NCBI RefSeq assembly: GCF_003611035.1
Contig: NZ_CP030033.1
Location: forward strand, 2,852,001 to 2,916,000
DNA length: 64,000 nt
DNA from: Cryobacterium soli
GTDB lineage: Bacteria > Actinomycetota > Actinomycetes > Actinomycetales > Microbacteriaceae
Direction of reading: 5' to 3'
The translations under genes were made by a program, and so were the position numbers. The number at the start of each line of letters is the position of its first letter. Position 1 is the first letter of the stretch. The notes under the pieces are model-generated. The model saw only the letters and a program-made list of their open reading frames with translations, searched no databases and was not told the DNA's origin. This document shows, piece after piece, positions 42,819-51,354 of the stretch.

Positions 42819-44377
42819 ACTGTGGTTCTTTCCGGTTGGTGATCGCCGAGGAAGGCGTTGACGATGGCGGCGCGGTCGAGAGCGTCGGCGTAGCCGTCCA
42901 GGGCGATCTCGCCGGCGACGAGCACCACAATGCGGTCGGAGACCTCGAGGATCTCGTCGACGTCGCTGGAGAACACGACGGCGGCGCTGCCGGTCTGGGC
43001 GAGGGTGCTGAGGTGGGCGCCGATGCCGCGGCGGGCCGCGATGTCGACCCCTCGGAACGGCTCGTCGAGCACGGCCAGCCGCGGAGCGGCCGACAGCCAC
43101 CGGCCCACGACCACCTTCTGCTGGTTGCCGCCGGAGAGGTCATCCGTTGAGGTCTCGATCGAGTCGGCGACGACCTCGAGGTCGGCCACCACGGCCCGGG
43201 CCCGGTCGGACTCGAGGCCCCGGCGCAGTGTTCCCCAGCGCGACGATTCGCTCAGGAACGGCACGCTCACGGTGCGGGCGATCGACCAGCCGGGCAGGAT
43301 CGCCTGGCGCTGCCGGTCCTCAGGCACCAGGACCACACCGGCCGCGATGGCGTCGCCGGGGCGCCGGGGAGCATACGGTTCACCGTGCAGGGTGAGGCTG
43401 CCTCCCGCCGGGCGGGCCAGCCCGCCGAGGACCTCGGCGAGTTCGCTCTTGCCGGCGCCGATGAGGCCGAGCACCCCGAGCACCTCGCCGCCGCGGATGG
43501 TGAGCGACAGCGGCTGCGCCTCGGGGAACAGGGGCACGGCGAGTACCTCGGCGACGACGGCGGTGCCGCGGTGCACATGCTCGCGTTTCTGCGCGAGTTC
43601 GGTGGCCCGCCCGAGCATGTCGTGCAGGATGCCGTTCCAGGCGAACGGACGCTCGCTGTGGCTCTGCACGGTGCCGTCGCGCAGCACGACGACGCTGTCG
43701 GCGAGGGCTTCGATCTCGCCGAAACGGTGCGAGACGTAGACGATGGCGAGCCCGTCGGAGCGGAGTGACCGCAGCACGTCGAAGAGCCGGTCGGCCTCGG
43801 CGGAGGTGAGCGCCGAGGTGGGCTCGTCGAGGATCAGCAGCCGCGGCGTGTGCCGCAGGGCGCGAGCGAGGGTGACGAGTTGGGCATCCGAGATGCGCAG
43901 GTCGCGGGCGTCCTGGGAGAGCACCCGGTCGGACCAGTCCAGGCCGAGCAGCGCCAGGGCGCTGCGGGCGGCGGCCAGGTCGCGGCGGCGGTTGCGCAGC
44001 ACGCCGCCAGCGCCGGCGAGGTTGTCGAGCAGCACGTTCTCGGCCACGGTGAGGCCGGGCACGATGCCGTCGGCCACCTTCTGGTGCACGGCGGAGATGC
44101 CGTGCTGCCGGGCGACGGAGGGGCTGGTCAGGGCCACCTCGGTTCCGAGGACCCGGATGGACCCGGTGTAGCGGGGGTTGGCGCCGGACAACGCCTTGAT
44201 CAGGGTGGACTTGCCGGCGCCGTTCGCGCCGAGCAGGGCGGTGATGCGGCCGGCCGCGAAGCCGAGGTCCACCCCCTGCAACACGGCATTGGAGCCGTAG
44301 GAAAGTGACACACCACTGAGGGAGACGACCGCGGTGCGGTCGTCCCCCTCAGGGCGTATGCGCAGATCGTGGGTCAC
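42815..44377 (-). CDS. RbsA-type ABC transporter ATP-binding protein (two ATPase domains)
   Basis: A 520-aa duplicated ATPase as in RbsA/MglA. The first domain has GANGAGKST with Lys56 and ILDEPTSALT. The second has the degenerate Walker A GLIGAGKSE, signature LSGGNQQKVVVGRWL and VLDEPFRGVDIAARR. It starts at GTG 44377, which overlaps the binding-protein stop (GTGA), and ends overlapping the permease start. It supplies energy for the importer nested in the methionine-salvage locus. Confidence 0.93.
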   Translation of the reverse strand: MTHDLRIRPEGDDRTAVVSLSGVSLSYGSNAVLQGVDLGFAAGRITALLGANGAGKSTLIKALSGANPRYTGSIRVLGTEVALTSPSVARQHGISAVHQKVADGIVPGLTVAENVLLDNLAGAGGVLRNRRRDLAAARSALALLGLDWSDRVLSQDARDLRISDAQLVTLARALRHTPRLLILDEPTSALTSAEADRLFDVLRSLRSDGLAIVYVSHRFGEIEALADSVVVLRDGTVQSHSERPFAWNGILHDMLGRATELAQKREHVHRGTAVVAEVLAVPLFPEAQPLSLTIRGGEVLGVLGLIGAGKSELAEVLGGLARPAGGSLTLHGEPYAPRRPGDAIAAGVVLVPEDRQRQAILPGWSIARTVSVPFLSESSRWGTLRRGLESDRARAVVADLEVVADSIETSTDDLSGGNQQKVVVGRWLSAAPRLAVLDEPFRGVDIAARRGIGAHLSTLAQTGSAAVVFSSDVDEILEVSDRIVVLVAGEIALDGYADALDRAAIVNAFLGDHQPERTTV

Positions 44378-45465
44378 GATGTGGCGGGCAGCCAATCGGC
44401 CACGACGGTGGTGTCCAGGGTCAGGCTCGGCTCGGCGTCGCGCAGCGCGGTGACGTTCTGCACGCTGTTCGTCGCCAGGAAGTCCTGGGTGATGACGATG
44501 GCGGGGAACTGCACGTCGGTCGCTTCGAGCTGGCCGGCGAGCGACAGGGCCAGCGAGCGCACGACGGCGGCGCCCACGGCGGCCGGGTCGGTGGCGGAGG
44601 TCGCGACCCAGGGGCTGTCCGCGGCGTTGATGACCTCGAGGTCGGCGTTGGAGATGTCGATGCCGTAGACCTTGACGGACGACTGCAGGTTGTTCTGGAT
44701 GACGGCCTGCACGGCGCCCTTGGTGATCTCGTCGTACGGGGCGAAGATCGCTTGCACGTCGGGGTTCTGCTTGAGCGCGGCGTCCACCAGCGGGATGTTG
44801 TCGCTGGCGGTGGACTCGCTCACCTTGCCGGTGGAGAAGACCACGTCGAGGTTGTGGTCGGTGACGTACTGGTTCCACACGACCGCGCGACGGTCGAGGG
44901 CGGCGAAACCCGTGGCTGAGACGTAGCCGACCTTGGCACCCTCGCCGACATCGTCGATGAGCTGGTCGAGCACACCGGAGGCCATCGACTCGTCCGACTG
45001 GGAGGTGGTGATGACACCGGTCACGTCGGTGAGCGCCAGGTCGTAGACGACCACGGGGATGCCGGCGTCCACGGCCTGGGTGATCAGCGGCTGCAAGGTG
45101 TCGGTCTGGCCGTGGTCGACGATGATCGCGTCGGGCTTGGAGGCGATGGCCTGCTCGAGGTCGCTGGCCTGCTTGGCGTTGTCGTTGCGGGCATCCGTGA
45201 TGGTGAGGTCGATGTTCGCGGCCTTGGCCTGCGCCTTGGCGCCGGCTCCCCAGGCCTCGAAGTAGTCGCCGGCGCCGCTCTGACGCACGAGGGCGACGGA
45301 GACCGGGTCGCCGTCGAACGGCGCGGGCAGCGGAGCGGTCGCGACGGCGGCCGCGGCGGTGCTGGACTCGGAGGGGCCGGCGGTGCTGGACTGCGCGCAT
45401 CCGGTGAGGGCCAGAACGGCGGAGGCCGTGAGGGCAAGAACTGACAAGCTGCGTGCGTGGGCCAT
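44374..45465 (-). CDS. RbsB-type substrate-binding lipoprotein
   Basis: A 363-aa Peripla_BP_4 protein. The signal peptide ends in lipobox LTGC (Cys23), then a Ser/Ala-rich linker. The mature domain has VALVRQSGAGDYFEAW, the SKPDAIIVDHG hinge block and GYVSATGFAALDRRAVVWNQY, of the ribose/AI-2 binding type. Unlike E. coli RbsB it is about 60 residues longer. GGAGA is 8 nt before the ATG. It is first in the transporter operon and divergent from mtnD, with 137 bp between, suggesting coordinated control and a salvage-related ligand. Confidence 0.92.
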   Translation of the reverse strand: MAHARSLSVLALTASAVLALTGCAQSSTAGPSESSTAAAAVATAPLPAPFDGDPVSVALVRQSGAGDYFEAWGAGAKAQAKAANIDLTITDARNDNAKQASDLEQAIASKPDAIIVDHGQTDTLQPLITQAVDAGIPVVVYDLALTDVTGVITTSQSDESMASGVLDQLIDDVGEGAKVGYVSATGFAALDRRAVVWNQYVTDHNLDVVFSTGKVSESTASDNIPLVDAALKQNPDVQAIFAPYDEITKGAVQAVIQNNLQSSVKVYGIDISNADLEVINAADSPWVATSATDPAAVGAAVVRSLALSLAGQLEATDVQFPAIVITQDFLATNSVQNVTALRDAEPSLTLDTTVVADWLPATS

Positions 45466-45533
45466 GGGGCAGGTCTCCAGGAAGTTCGGGGGAAAGCCCA
45501 TGGAATCAAGCCGGTCGGCTCCGCGCACAATTG

Positions 45534-45555
45534 CGTGACCTCGTGTTACGTCACG
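45534..45555. promoter_or_regulatory. Inverted repeat between importer operon and mtnD
   Basis: CGTGAC-N10-GTCACG lies centrally in the 137-bp divergent intergenic region and could bind a regulator shared by the importer and mtnD. Confidence 0.45.
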
Positions 45556-45590
45556 GCGTTCCTGAGCGCGACGATCTTTCTCGGGCTCAA

Positions 45591-45596
45591 TATATT
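45591..45596 (+). promoter_or_regulatory. -10 box of leaderless mtnD promoter
   Basis: TATATT ends exactly 6 nt before ATG 45603, so transcription should begin at or next to the start codon. No Shine-Dalgarno is present. No good -35 hexamer is visible. Confidence 0.6.
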
Positions 45597-45602
45597 CGTC
45601 TC

Positions 45603-46178
45603 ATGACACTTCTCACCGTCTGGGACGAAACCGACGAAACCACCCCCACACTGCAGACGCGGGACGCCGCCGTCATCTCCGACGTGCTCTCGCCGCTGGG
45701 CGTGCGATTCTCCCGCTGGGAGCTCAAGGAGCTCGCGGAGAACCCCACCCCCGACGAGGTTCTCGAGGCCTACGGCACCGAGATCGCCGCAGTGAACGAC
45801 GCCCAGGGCTACACCCTGGTGGATGTCGTCTCCATCACCCCGTCGGACGACCCCGCCTACGCCGACCTGGCGGCCGTGTCCCGGCAGAAGTTCCTCAGCG
45901 AGCACCAGCACGACGACGACGAGGACCGTTTCTTCGCCCGCGGCTCCGGCGTGTTCTACCTGCGCGTCAACGGTTTTGTGCACGCCGTGTTCTGTGAGGC
46001 CGGCGACCTCATCTCGGTGCCGGAGAACACCACCCACTGGTTCGACATGGGCACCCGCCCGGACTACGTGTCGGTGCGGTTCTTCCACGACGACGACGGC
46101 TGGGTGGGCAACTTCACCGGCAGCACCATCGCTACCAAGTTCGCCACCTACGACGAGCTCGCGGCCGTTCCCGCCTGA
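45603..46178 (+). CDS. mtnD: Acireductone dioxygenase (MtnD)
   Basis: A 191-aa cupin metalloenzyme that oxidises acireductone to the 2-keto acid precursor of methionine plus formate (iron form). All four metal ligands are seen: His101, His103, Glu107 in EHQHDDDEDRFF and His145 in TTHWFDMG. The ATG at 45603 is 6 nt after TATATT, implying a leaderless transcript. It completes the MtnA-K-C-B-D pathway, although it is separated from the other genes by the importer on the other strand. The final aminotransferase is not in the window. Confidence 0.94.
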   Translation: MTLLTVWDETDETTPTLQTRDAAVISDVLSPLGVRFSRWELKELAENPTPDEVLEAYGTEIAAVNDAQGYTLVDVVSITPSDDPAYADLAAVSRQKFLSEHQHDDDEDRFFARGSGVFYLRVNGFVHAVFCEAGDLISVPENTTHWFDMGTRPDYVSVRFFHDDDGWVGNFTGSTIATKFATYDELAAVPA

Positions 46179-46204
46179 GCCGCGGCACCAATCCGGCTGC
46201 CATG

Positions 46205-46239
46205 ACGAACGGGCCGCATCCTGGATGCGGCCCGTTCGT
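46205..46239. terminator. Bidirectional terminator after mtnD
   Basis: A perfect 16-bp stem (46205-46220 with 46224-46239, arm ACGAACGGGCCGCATC) with a 3-nt loop lies between mtnD and the convergent ABC-2 permease gene, whose stop is at 46242. Confidence 0.88.
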
Positions 46240-46241
46240 GG

Positions 46242-47384
46242 TCAGCCGCGCAGCGCCTGCTTGTAGGTGACCCGGCCGCCCATCCGCAGCAATGAGTTGC
46301 GGTAGATGCGGGAGCCGAACAGGATCACTCCCGCGGTGGTCACCAGCAGGAGGGCCAGCGACAAGAGCGGCTCCCACCATTCGGCCGTGCCCAAGAAGAT
46401 GCGCACGGGCATCCCGACCGGCGCCGCGAACGGAACGTACGACATGATGCCGAGCACGAGCGGGTTGTCGTTGAAGAAGATGACCGCGAAGTAGGGGATC
46501 ATCACCAGGTAGGCCACCGGGGAGGTGGCCGTTCCCACGTCTTCCTGCCGGGACACCATGGACGCCGTCGCCGCGTAGAGCGACGCGAGCATCACGAAGC
46601 CGAAGGCGAAGAACACCGCGAACCAGCCGATGGCCGGGCCCAGGTCGGCCAGGAGCACCCGTTGGCCGGTGACGGCCATGCCGATGGCCACGAGCAGGGC
46701 TATCGCCACAATCTGGCCGAACGCCATGATCGAGTTGCCGAGCACCTTGCCGGCCAGCAGGGCGCGCACCGGAATGGTGCTCATCAGGATCTCGACCACC
46801 CGGGTCTGCTTCTCCTCGACGACGCTCTGCGCGATGGTGGAGCCGAAGGTGAGCGCCGACATGAAGAACACCAGGCCGAAACCGATGGCCACCAGGTAGA
46901 CCAGGAAGCCGCCCTGCGCTGCGGGGTCGAGCAACTGCACGCTGGGCGAGACGCTGAGCGCGTTGATGACGTCCATGGGGGCGGAGTCGAGGGCGATCAC
47001 GGAGACGCCGAGCAGCGAATCATCGGCCGGCACGACGGCGGCGGCCACGGTGCCGTCACGCACGAGGGCTTCGGCGTCGGCCACGCTGTCGGCGGACACC
47101 GCAGTGAGCCCGTCGGCCTGGCCGACCACGGCGCTGGCGGAGCCGACCACGGCGACCTGGGTGCTCGACGGGTTGGCACTGAGCAGGCCGCCGGCCACGA
47201 CCGAACCGATGGCCAGCAGCAGCAGGATGCCGGTGGAGATGAGGAACGCCTTGCTGCGGAGGCGCGCCGTGATCTCGCGGGAGGCCACGAGCCACACGCT
47301 GCTCCAGAAGCCGGGCGCGCTGTGGGCGGCCCGGGTGCGCGGCTGGGTGGGGGAGTCCTGACGGGAACCGATGTCCGTGCTCAC
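46242..47384 (-). CDS. ABC-2 family exporter permease (NatB/YhaP-like)
   Basis: A 380-aa membrane protein with one N-terminal membrane helix (about residues 42-65) and an extracytoplasmic loop. A block of five more helices follows (about 190-365), the ABC2_membrane_3 layout. The VVEEKQTRVVEILMSTIP segment is typical of NatB-type exporters. It starts at GTG 47384, overlapping the ATPase stop (GTGA). The substrate is unknown; sodium, lipids or antimicrobial peptides are handled by relatives. Confidence 0.88.
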   Translation of the reverse strand: MSTDIGSRQDSPTQPRTRAAHSAPGFWSSVWLVASREITARLRSKAFLISTGILLLLAIGSVVAGGLLSANPSSTQVAVVGSASAVVGQADGLTAVSADSVADAEALVRDGTVAAAVVPADDSLLGVSVIALDSAPMDVINALSVSPSVQLLDPAAQGGFLVYLVAIGFGLVFFMSALTFGSTIAQSVVEEKQTRVVEILMSTIPVRALLAGKVLGNSIMAFGQIVAIALLVAIGMAVTGQRVLLADLGPAIGWFAVFFAFGFVMLASLYAATASMVSRQEDVGTATSPVAYLVMIPYFAVIFFNDNPLVLGIMSYVPFAAPVGMPVRIFLGTAEWWEPLLSLALLLVTTAGVILFGSRIYRNSLLRMGGRVTYKQALRG

Positions 47385-48265
47385 TGCACGACCTCCTTGA
47401 AGATGCTGGCGAGGGTGGGCCGGAGATGGCCGAAGGAGTGCACCGCACCGCGCGAGAGGGCCTCGCGGAGCACGGCCTGGCTGGCGGCATCCGAGTCGGC
47501 CTCGAAGACCGCCTCGCCGCCGTCGAAGCCGATGACGGTGATGCCGTCGACGGCGCGCATCCAGCCGGCGTCGGCGTCGGTGCTGATCTCGAAGCGCGGG
47601 GTGCTGAACTGGTCGCGCAGGCGCTCGCGGGAGCCGTTGGCTCGGATCTCGCCGGCGGCGATGATCACCAGGTCGTCGCAGAGCCGCTCGACGAGGTCGA
47701 GCTGGTGGGAGGAGAACAGCACGGGGGCGCCGGCGGCTGCGTGCTCCTTGAGCACGGTGAGCACTACCTCGACGGCGATCGGGTCGAGGCCGGAGAACGG
47801 TTCGTCCAGTACCAGGAACTCGGGATCGTGCACCAGCGCGGCCGCGATCTGGGCGCGCTGCTGGTTGCCCAGGGAGAGCGCCTCCACCAGGTCGCCGGCG
47901 CGCTCGCCGAGACCGAGGCGCTCGAGCAGGTCGTCGGTGTTGCGCTTCGCGGCGGCCGGGCTGAGGCCGTGCAGCCGGGCGAGGTAGACGAGCTGTTCGC
48001 CCACCTTCATCTTCGGGTACAGGCCGCGTTCCTCCGGCATGTAGCCGAACCGGCGTCGGTCGCCGTCGGTGAGCGGCGTGCCGTCGAGCAGCACCTCGCC
48101 AGAGTCGGCCGAGAGCACGCCGATGATGATGCGCATGGTGGTGGTCTTGCCGGCGCCGTTCGCGCCGACGAAGCCGGTCATCCGGCCGCTGCCCACCGTG
48201 AAGCCCACACCGGTGAGTACCTGATGCGCACCGTAGTGCTTGTTGATTCCCCTGATCTCGAGCAT
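47381..48265 (-). CDS. ABC-2 exporter ATP-binding protein (NatA/YhaQ-like)
   Basis: A 294-aa ATPase with GANGAGKTT, the SLGNQQRAQIAAAL signature in which the usual SGG is SLG, Walker B FLVLDEPFSGLDP and an H-loop in FSSHQLDLVERL. A C-terminal DUF4162-like extension follows residue 220. AAAGGG precedes the ATG. It pairs with the permease encoded downstream to form a complete exporter. Confidence 0.92.
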   Translation of the reverse strand: MLEIRGINKHYGAHQVLTGVGFTVGSGRMTGFVGANGAGKTTTMRIIIGVLSADSGEVLLDGTPLTDGDRRRFGYMPEERGLYPKMKVGEQLVYLARLHGLSPAAAKRNTDDLLERLGLGERAGDLVEALSLGNQQRAQIAAALVHDPEFLVLDEPFSGLDPIAVEVVLTVLKEHAAAGAPVLFSSHQLDLVERLCDDLVIIAAGEIRANGSRERLRDQFSTPRFEISTDADAGWMRAVDGITVIGFDGGEAVFEADSDAASQAVLREALSRGAVHSFGHLRPTLASIFKEVVQ

Positions 48266-48371
48266 GAGTGCCCTTTCGTCGCGTGACTCTAACGCTAAGG
48301 ATGGCCGTGGTCCGCCGCATCCGCCGCGGGGTGGAGCGTGCGCGTCAGCCCCGCGGGGGAGGCGGCGGGGT

Positions 48372-48878
48372 TCACGGTTCCTCCCAGGGCAGTTCGGTGC
48401 CGAACGGCACGGGGTTCAGCGGAATGATCACCACCGGGCGCTGCTGGCCGTGGGCGAGGCGAACGGCCACCGAGCCGGTGAAGAACGTCCGCAGGTTGTG
48501 CCGGATGGTGGGTTCGCGGGAGCCCACGATGATCATCACGGCCCGCACGGTGCCGGCGAGCTGCCCCAGGGCCCTGGCCGGGTCGCCGGCGAGGGCTCGG
48601 GTCGACCAGGTGACCTTCCTTCCTGCGAGTACTCGTTCGATCTGCGCGCGCAGGCCCTCGTCGAAGACCGTTGTCGGCAGCTCCAGCGAGTCGGGGTCGA
48701 AGGAGGCCGAGGTCGTGCTGCCGTCGGGGAGTTCCTCGAGCGTGTAACGGCTCGGGTCGACGGATGCGCAGATCAGCTCGGCGCCGAACATCGCGGCGAA
48801 CTCGGAGGCTGCCAGCACCACCGCATCCGGCTGGCCCGAGGTGACGCCGACGACGACGGGCGGTGGCACTCGCACCAT
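48372..48878 (-). CDS. Universal stress protein family (UspA-like)
   Basis: A 168-aa single-domain Usp protein. The N-terminal VVVGVTSGQ strand and the C-terminal IIVGSREPTIRHNLRTFFTGSVAVRLAHGQQRPVVII, with the G-x9-G(S) nucleotide-binding pattern, are visible. ATG 48878 has AAAGGAG 6 nt upstream. A longer frame from 48920 is unlikely. It stands alone between the ABC-2 operon and grpB-like gene. Confidence 0.85.
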   Translation of the reverse strand: MVRVPPPVVVGVTSGQPDAVVLAASEFAAMFGAELICASVDPSRYTLEELPDGSTTSASFDPDSLELPTTVFDEGLRAQIERVLAGRKVTWSTRALAGDPARALGQLAGTVRAVMIIVGSREPTIRHNLRTFFTGSVAVRLAHGQQRPVVIIPLNPVPFGTELPWEEP

Positions 48879-48986
48879 GGCAGCTCCTTTGCGAAGGAGG
48901 GCCCCGGAGTGCCGGATCACCCGGTTCCGGGCTCTCCCTCCGACACTACCGGGGAGCGCGGCCGGGAAGACAGGTACCTGACCAGA

Positions 48987-49580
48987 TCAGCGTCCGAGAG
49001 CTGCTCGCGCTCGCGCCTTGATCGCCAGGATGACGTCGGTCTTCGCGTCGGCGTAGTCGTTCATGTCGTCCCATTTCTTGGCGAGCAGGGCTCTCTTGGT
49101 GCTCTCGTACAGGTCGCGGTCGCCGGCGTCGGTGCGGAGATGATCCCGGAGGAGGAGGTACTCCGTCACTGCGGGATCATGTCGTTCGTAGAGGTGCACA
49201 TGAACGTCCCGGGCCGGCGTGCGCACGAGGCGGTGCCCGGGCTCGCGTACCCGCAGCTCGTAGCCGGCGGCCAGGAGCGGCTCGAGGTAGTCCTCCTCGG
49301 CCGTGATGTCGTTCACCGCGACGACGATGTCGATGATCGGTTTCGCGGCCAGGCCGGGAACGGACGTGGAACCGATGTGTTCGATGACGATCTGTTCGAC
49401 ATCGACATCGACATCGACACCGGACGCGGTGAGAGCCGCCCGGATGCGCGACCGATGCTCGAGATAGGCGCCTGGCCAACCGTCGTCATAGCTCTGCAGC
49501 TGGATCTCGACTCGCTCGGGACCACCGACCAGGTCGAGTGCCGTGACGTCGGGGCGTCGCTGTGCTCGATGTTTCATCAC
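48987..49580 (-). CDS. GrpB/Dephospho-CoA-kinase-associated nucleotidyltransferase-fold protein
   Basis: A 197-aa GrpB-family (UPF0157) protein. The IEHIGSTSVPGLAAKPIIDIVVAV motif and the DHLRTDAGDRDLYESTKRALLAKKW region define the family, which has a minimal nucleotidyltransferase fold. The biological role is unknown. The short repeat encoding VDVDVDVE before the motif comes from a hexanucleotide run. GTG 49580 has GAGGA 7 nt upstream; ATG 49577 is an equally possible start. Confidence 0.87.
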   Translation of the reverse strand: MMKHRAQRRPDVTALDLVGGPERVEIQLQSYDDGWPGAYLEHRSRIRAALTASGVDVDVDVEQIVIEHIGSTSVPGLAAKPIIDIVVAVNDITAEEDYLEPLLAAGYELRVREPGHRLVRTPARDVHVHLYERHDPAVTEYLLLRDHLRTDAGDRDLYESTKRALLAKKWDDMNDYADAKTDVILAIKARARAALGR

Positions 49581-49642
49581 CAGAACATCCTCGCAGGGCC
49601 GACCACGTAACTGCAGGGCCCATGCACGTCCCAGCCACAGGG

Positions 49643-51223
49643 CTAGAAGGGTGCCTCTTCTTCGTCTAGAGGAGGTGGCCCGGACGCTGGAGGCACCGGA
49701 GGTGGTGATGTGAGCCCCTGTGCCTCCGGCTTCCTGGGCACGACCGGTTCCAGGGCGGCGCGGACGAGGTCGTGGGCGCGGGGGTTTGTGTAGGTCTTGC
49801 CGCCGGGGCTGGTCCAGGTGAGGGTGCCGTCTGGCGCTTGGCGGGTGGTGAAGCTGGATTGGTGTTTGAGGCGGTGGTCGGGTCGGCAGAGGCTGACGAG
49901 GTTGTCGGCGCTGGTGGTTCCGCCGGCGTTCCAGGCTTGGGTGTGGTCGATTTCGCTATGGATGGCTTGCCGGTTGCAGCCGGGTCTTTGGCAGGTGTTG
50001 TCTCGGATCTGCACGTACCGGCGAAGATCGGCCGGTGGGGTGTACGAGTCTCGGTCGACGGAGAGGATGGTCCCGGTGTGCGGATGGGTGAGGATGCGGG
50101 TGAAACTCGTCGCTGTGCCGGTGAGGCGCCGGGCGGTTTCGAGGTCTATGGGTCCGTAACCGTCGAGGATGGCGGGTTGGTCGCTGTGGCCGAGGAGGGT
50201 GAGGACCGGGACGGTGATGTTCACGGTGCCGCGGATCCCTCGGCCGAGTTTCCCATCGGCGCCGATGCCGTCCAGCAGCAGGTCGCGGTAGGTGTCGGCG
50301 CGGCGCTGGTCGCGGGTGCGGCAGACGATGGCGTCCGGCTGCGGTGGGGTGAACGCGCCGTCAGTGCCAGTGTCCGCGACGCTGTCCGTGTTGGCTGAGC
50401 TGGCTTCTGTCTCGTCTTCGTCGTTGAGTGTCTTGGCGATCTGGGTGAGCCGTTCGTAGATCGCTGCGGCTTCGTCGGCCTTCAGATAGGCGTTGAGCCA
50501 GGACATTCCGTTGATGTCTGGTCGAAGCACGACCCGGCGCTCGCGGATACCCGCGTTGACACGGTCCTGCAACGGGATGGGGTGGAGGGATTCCCTGAGT
50601 TCCCGGGCGACCTTGGCGAACTTGCCGGGAGTGAGCTTCTCGGCCGCGGTCAGCGTCATCTCTTCTAGTCGCGGCAGCACATGCTCGGGCAGGTCCACCG
50701 GAAGCGACGCCGTGACCTCCATCATCTTCATGACGTGACCCCAGCCGATCCGGCCCTCGGCCAGAGCCCGGTGGAACAGGGGGAGTTGCTCTGTGAAGCG
50801 GGCGGCGTCACAGATCATCATCGCTGCGGTTTGGAAGTTCATCCGCAGCGCGCAGCCGACCTCGGCCGCCATCGCCCGACGGGCGAGCTCCTCGTCGTCC
50901 CACGCCGGGCCGTGTTTCTGGGTGTCGGGGTCGTTGCGGCCGGACTCGATCGGGTCACCGGCGAGGCCGGCGATGATCCACCGGTCGTGGCCGAGCCGGT
51001 CCAGCTCCGCCAGCAAACGGGTGCGCTCGGCGTACGCGGCGGCGATGACCTTCGCGTTGGCGATCAGCGGGTCGATGACCGCTCTGATGGCTTCGGCGAC
51101 CGGGTCGGCATAGTCGTCCAGCTCGCCGGCGGCGCCGGCCGGGTGAGGGTGTCCGGTGAGGCGTGCAGCATCATCCGGGGTGTCATCCGGGGTGCTGTCT
51201 GGTGTGGCATTCGAGGTGGCCAT
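49643..51223 (-). CDS. DUF222 domain / HNH endonuclease protein
   Basis: A 526-aa protein with an N-terminal DUF222 domain (about residues 45-340) and a C-terminal HNH nuclease motif (CQRPGCNRQAIHSEIDHTQ, then NLVSLCRPDHRLKH) with zinc-binding cysteines. This family is abundant and multicopy in actinobacteria and is often annotated as 13E12-repeat-like; its function is not established. The start is uncertain: ATG 51223 (MATSNATPDS) or the in-frame ATG 51259. It is monocistronic. Confidence 0.88.
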   Translation of the reverse strand: MATSNATPDSTPDDTPDDAARLTGHPHPAGAAGELDDYADPVAEAIRAVIDPLIANAKVIAAAYAERTRLLAELDRLGHDRWIIAGLAGDPIESGRNDPDTQKHGPAWDDEELARRAMAAEVGCALRMNFQTAAMMICDAARFTEQLPLFHRALAEGRIGWGHVMKMMEVTASLPVDLPEHVLPRLEEMTLTAAEKLTPGKFAKVARELRESLHPIPLQDRVNAGIRERRVVLRPDINGMSWLNAYLKADEAAAIYERLTQIAKTLNDEDETEASSANTDSVADTGTDGAFTPPQPDAIVCRTRDQRRADTYRDLLLDGIGADGKLGRGIRGTVNITVPVLTLLGHSDQPAILDGYGPIDLETARRLTGTATSFTRILTHPHTGTILSVDRDSYTPPADLRRYVQIRDNTCQRPGCNRQAIHSEIDHTQAWNAGGTTSADNLVSLCRPDHRLKHQSSFTTRQAPDGTLTWTSPGGKTYTNPRAHDLVRAALEPVVPRKPEAQGLTSPPPVPPASGPPPLDEEEAPF

Positions 51224-51354
51224 AGGGACAGTGAAGCACCAGCCACCGACACCCTGCATCCCAATGAATCAGCGGTGGAGAACCCGTTGACGCTGCCGCC
51301 TGTGGAGGAGCAGCGAGGGCGAGTGCAGCGGCCGTTGGGCCACACGCGCGACGG

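Noticed and set aside
49360..49450. GATGTC hexanucleotide run in the grpB-like gene as a contingency locus
   Set aside because: The run is short and in frame, so it would change only a few Val-Asp pairs and cannot switch the gene off.
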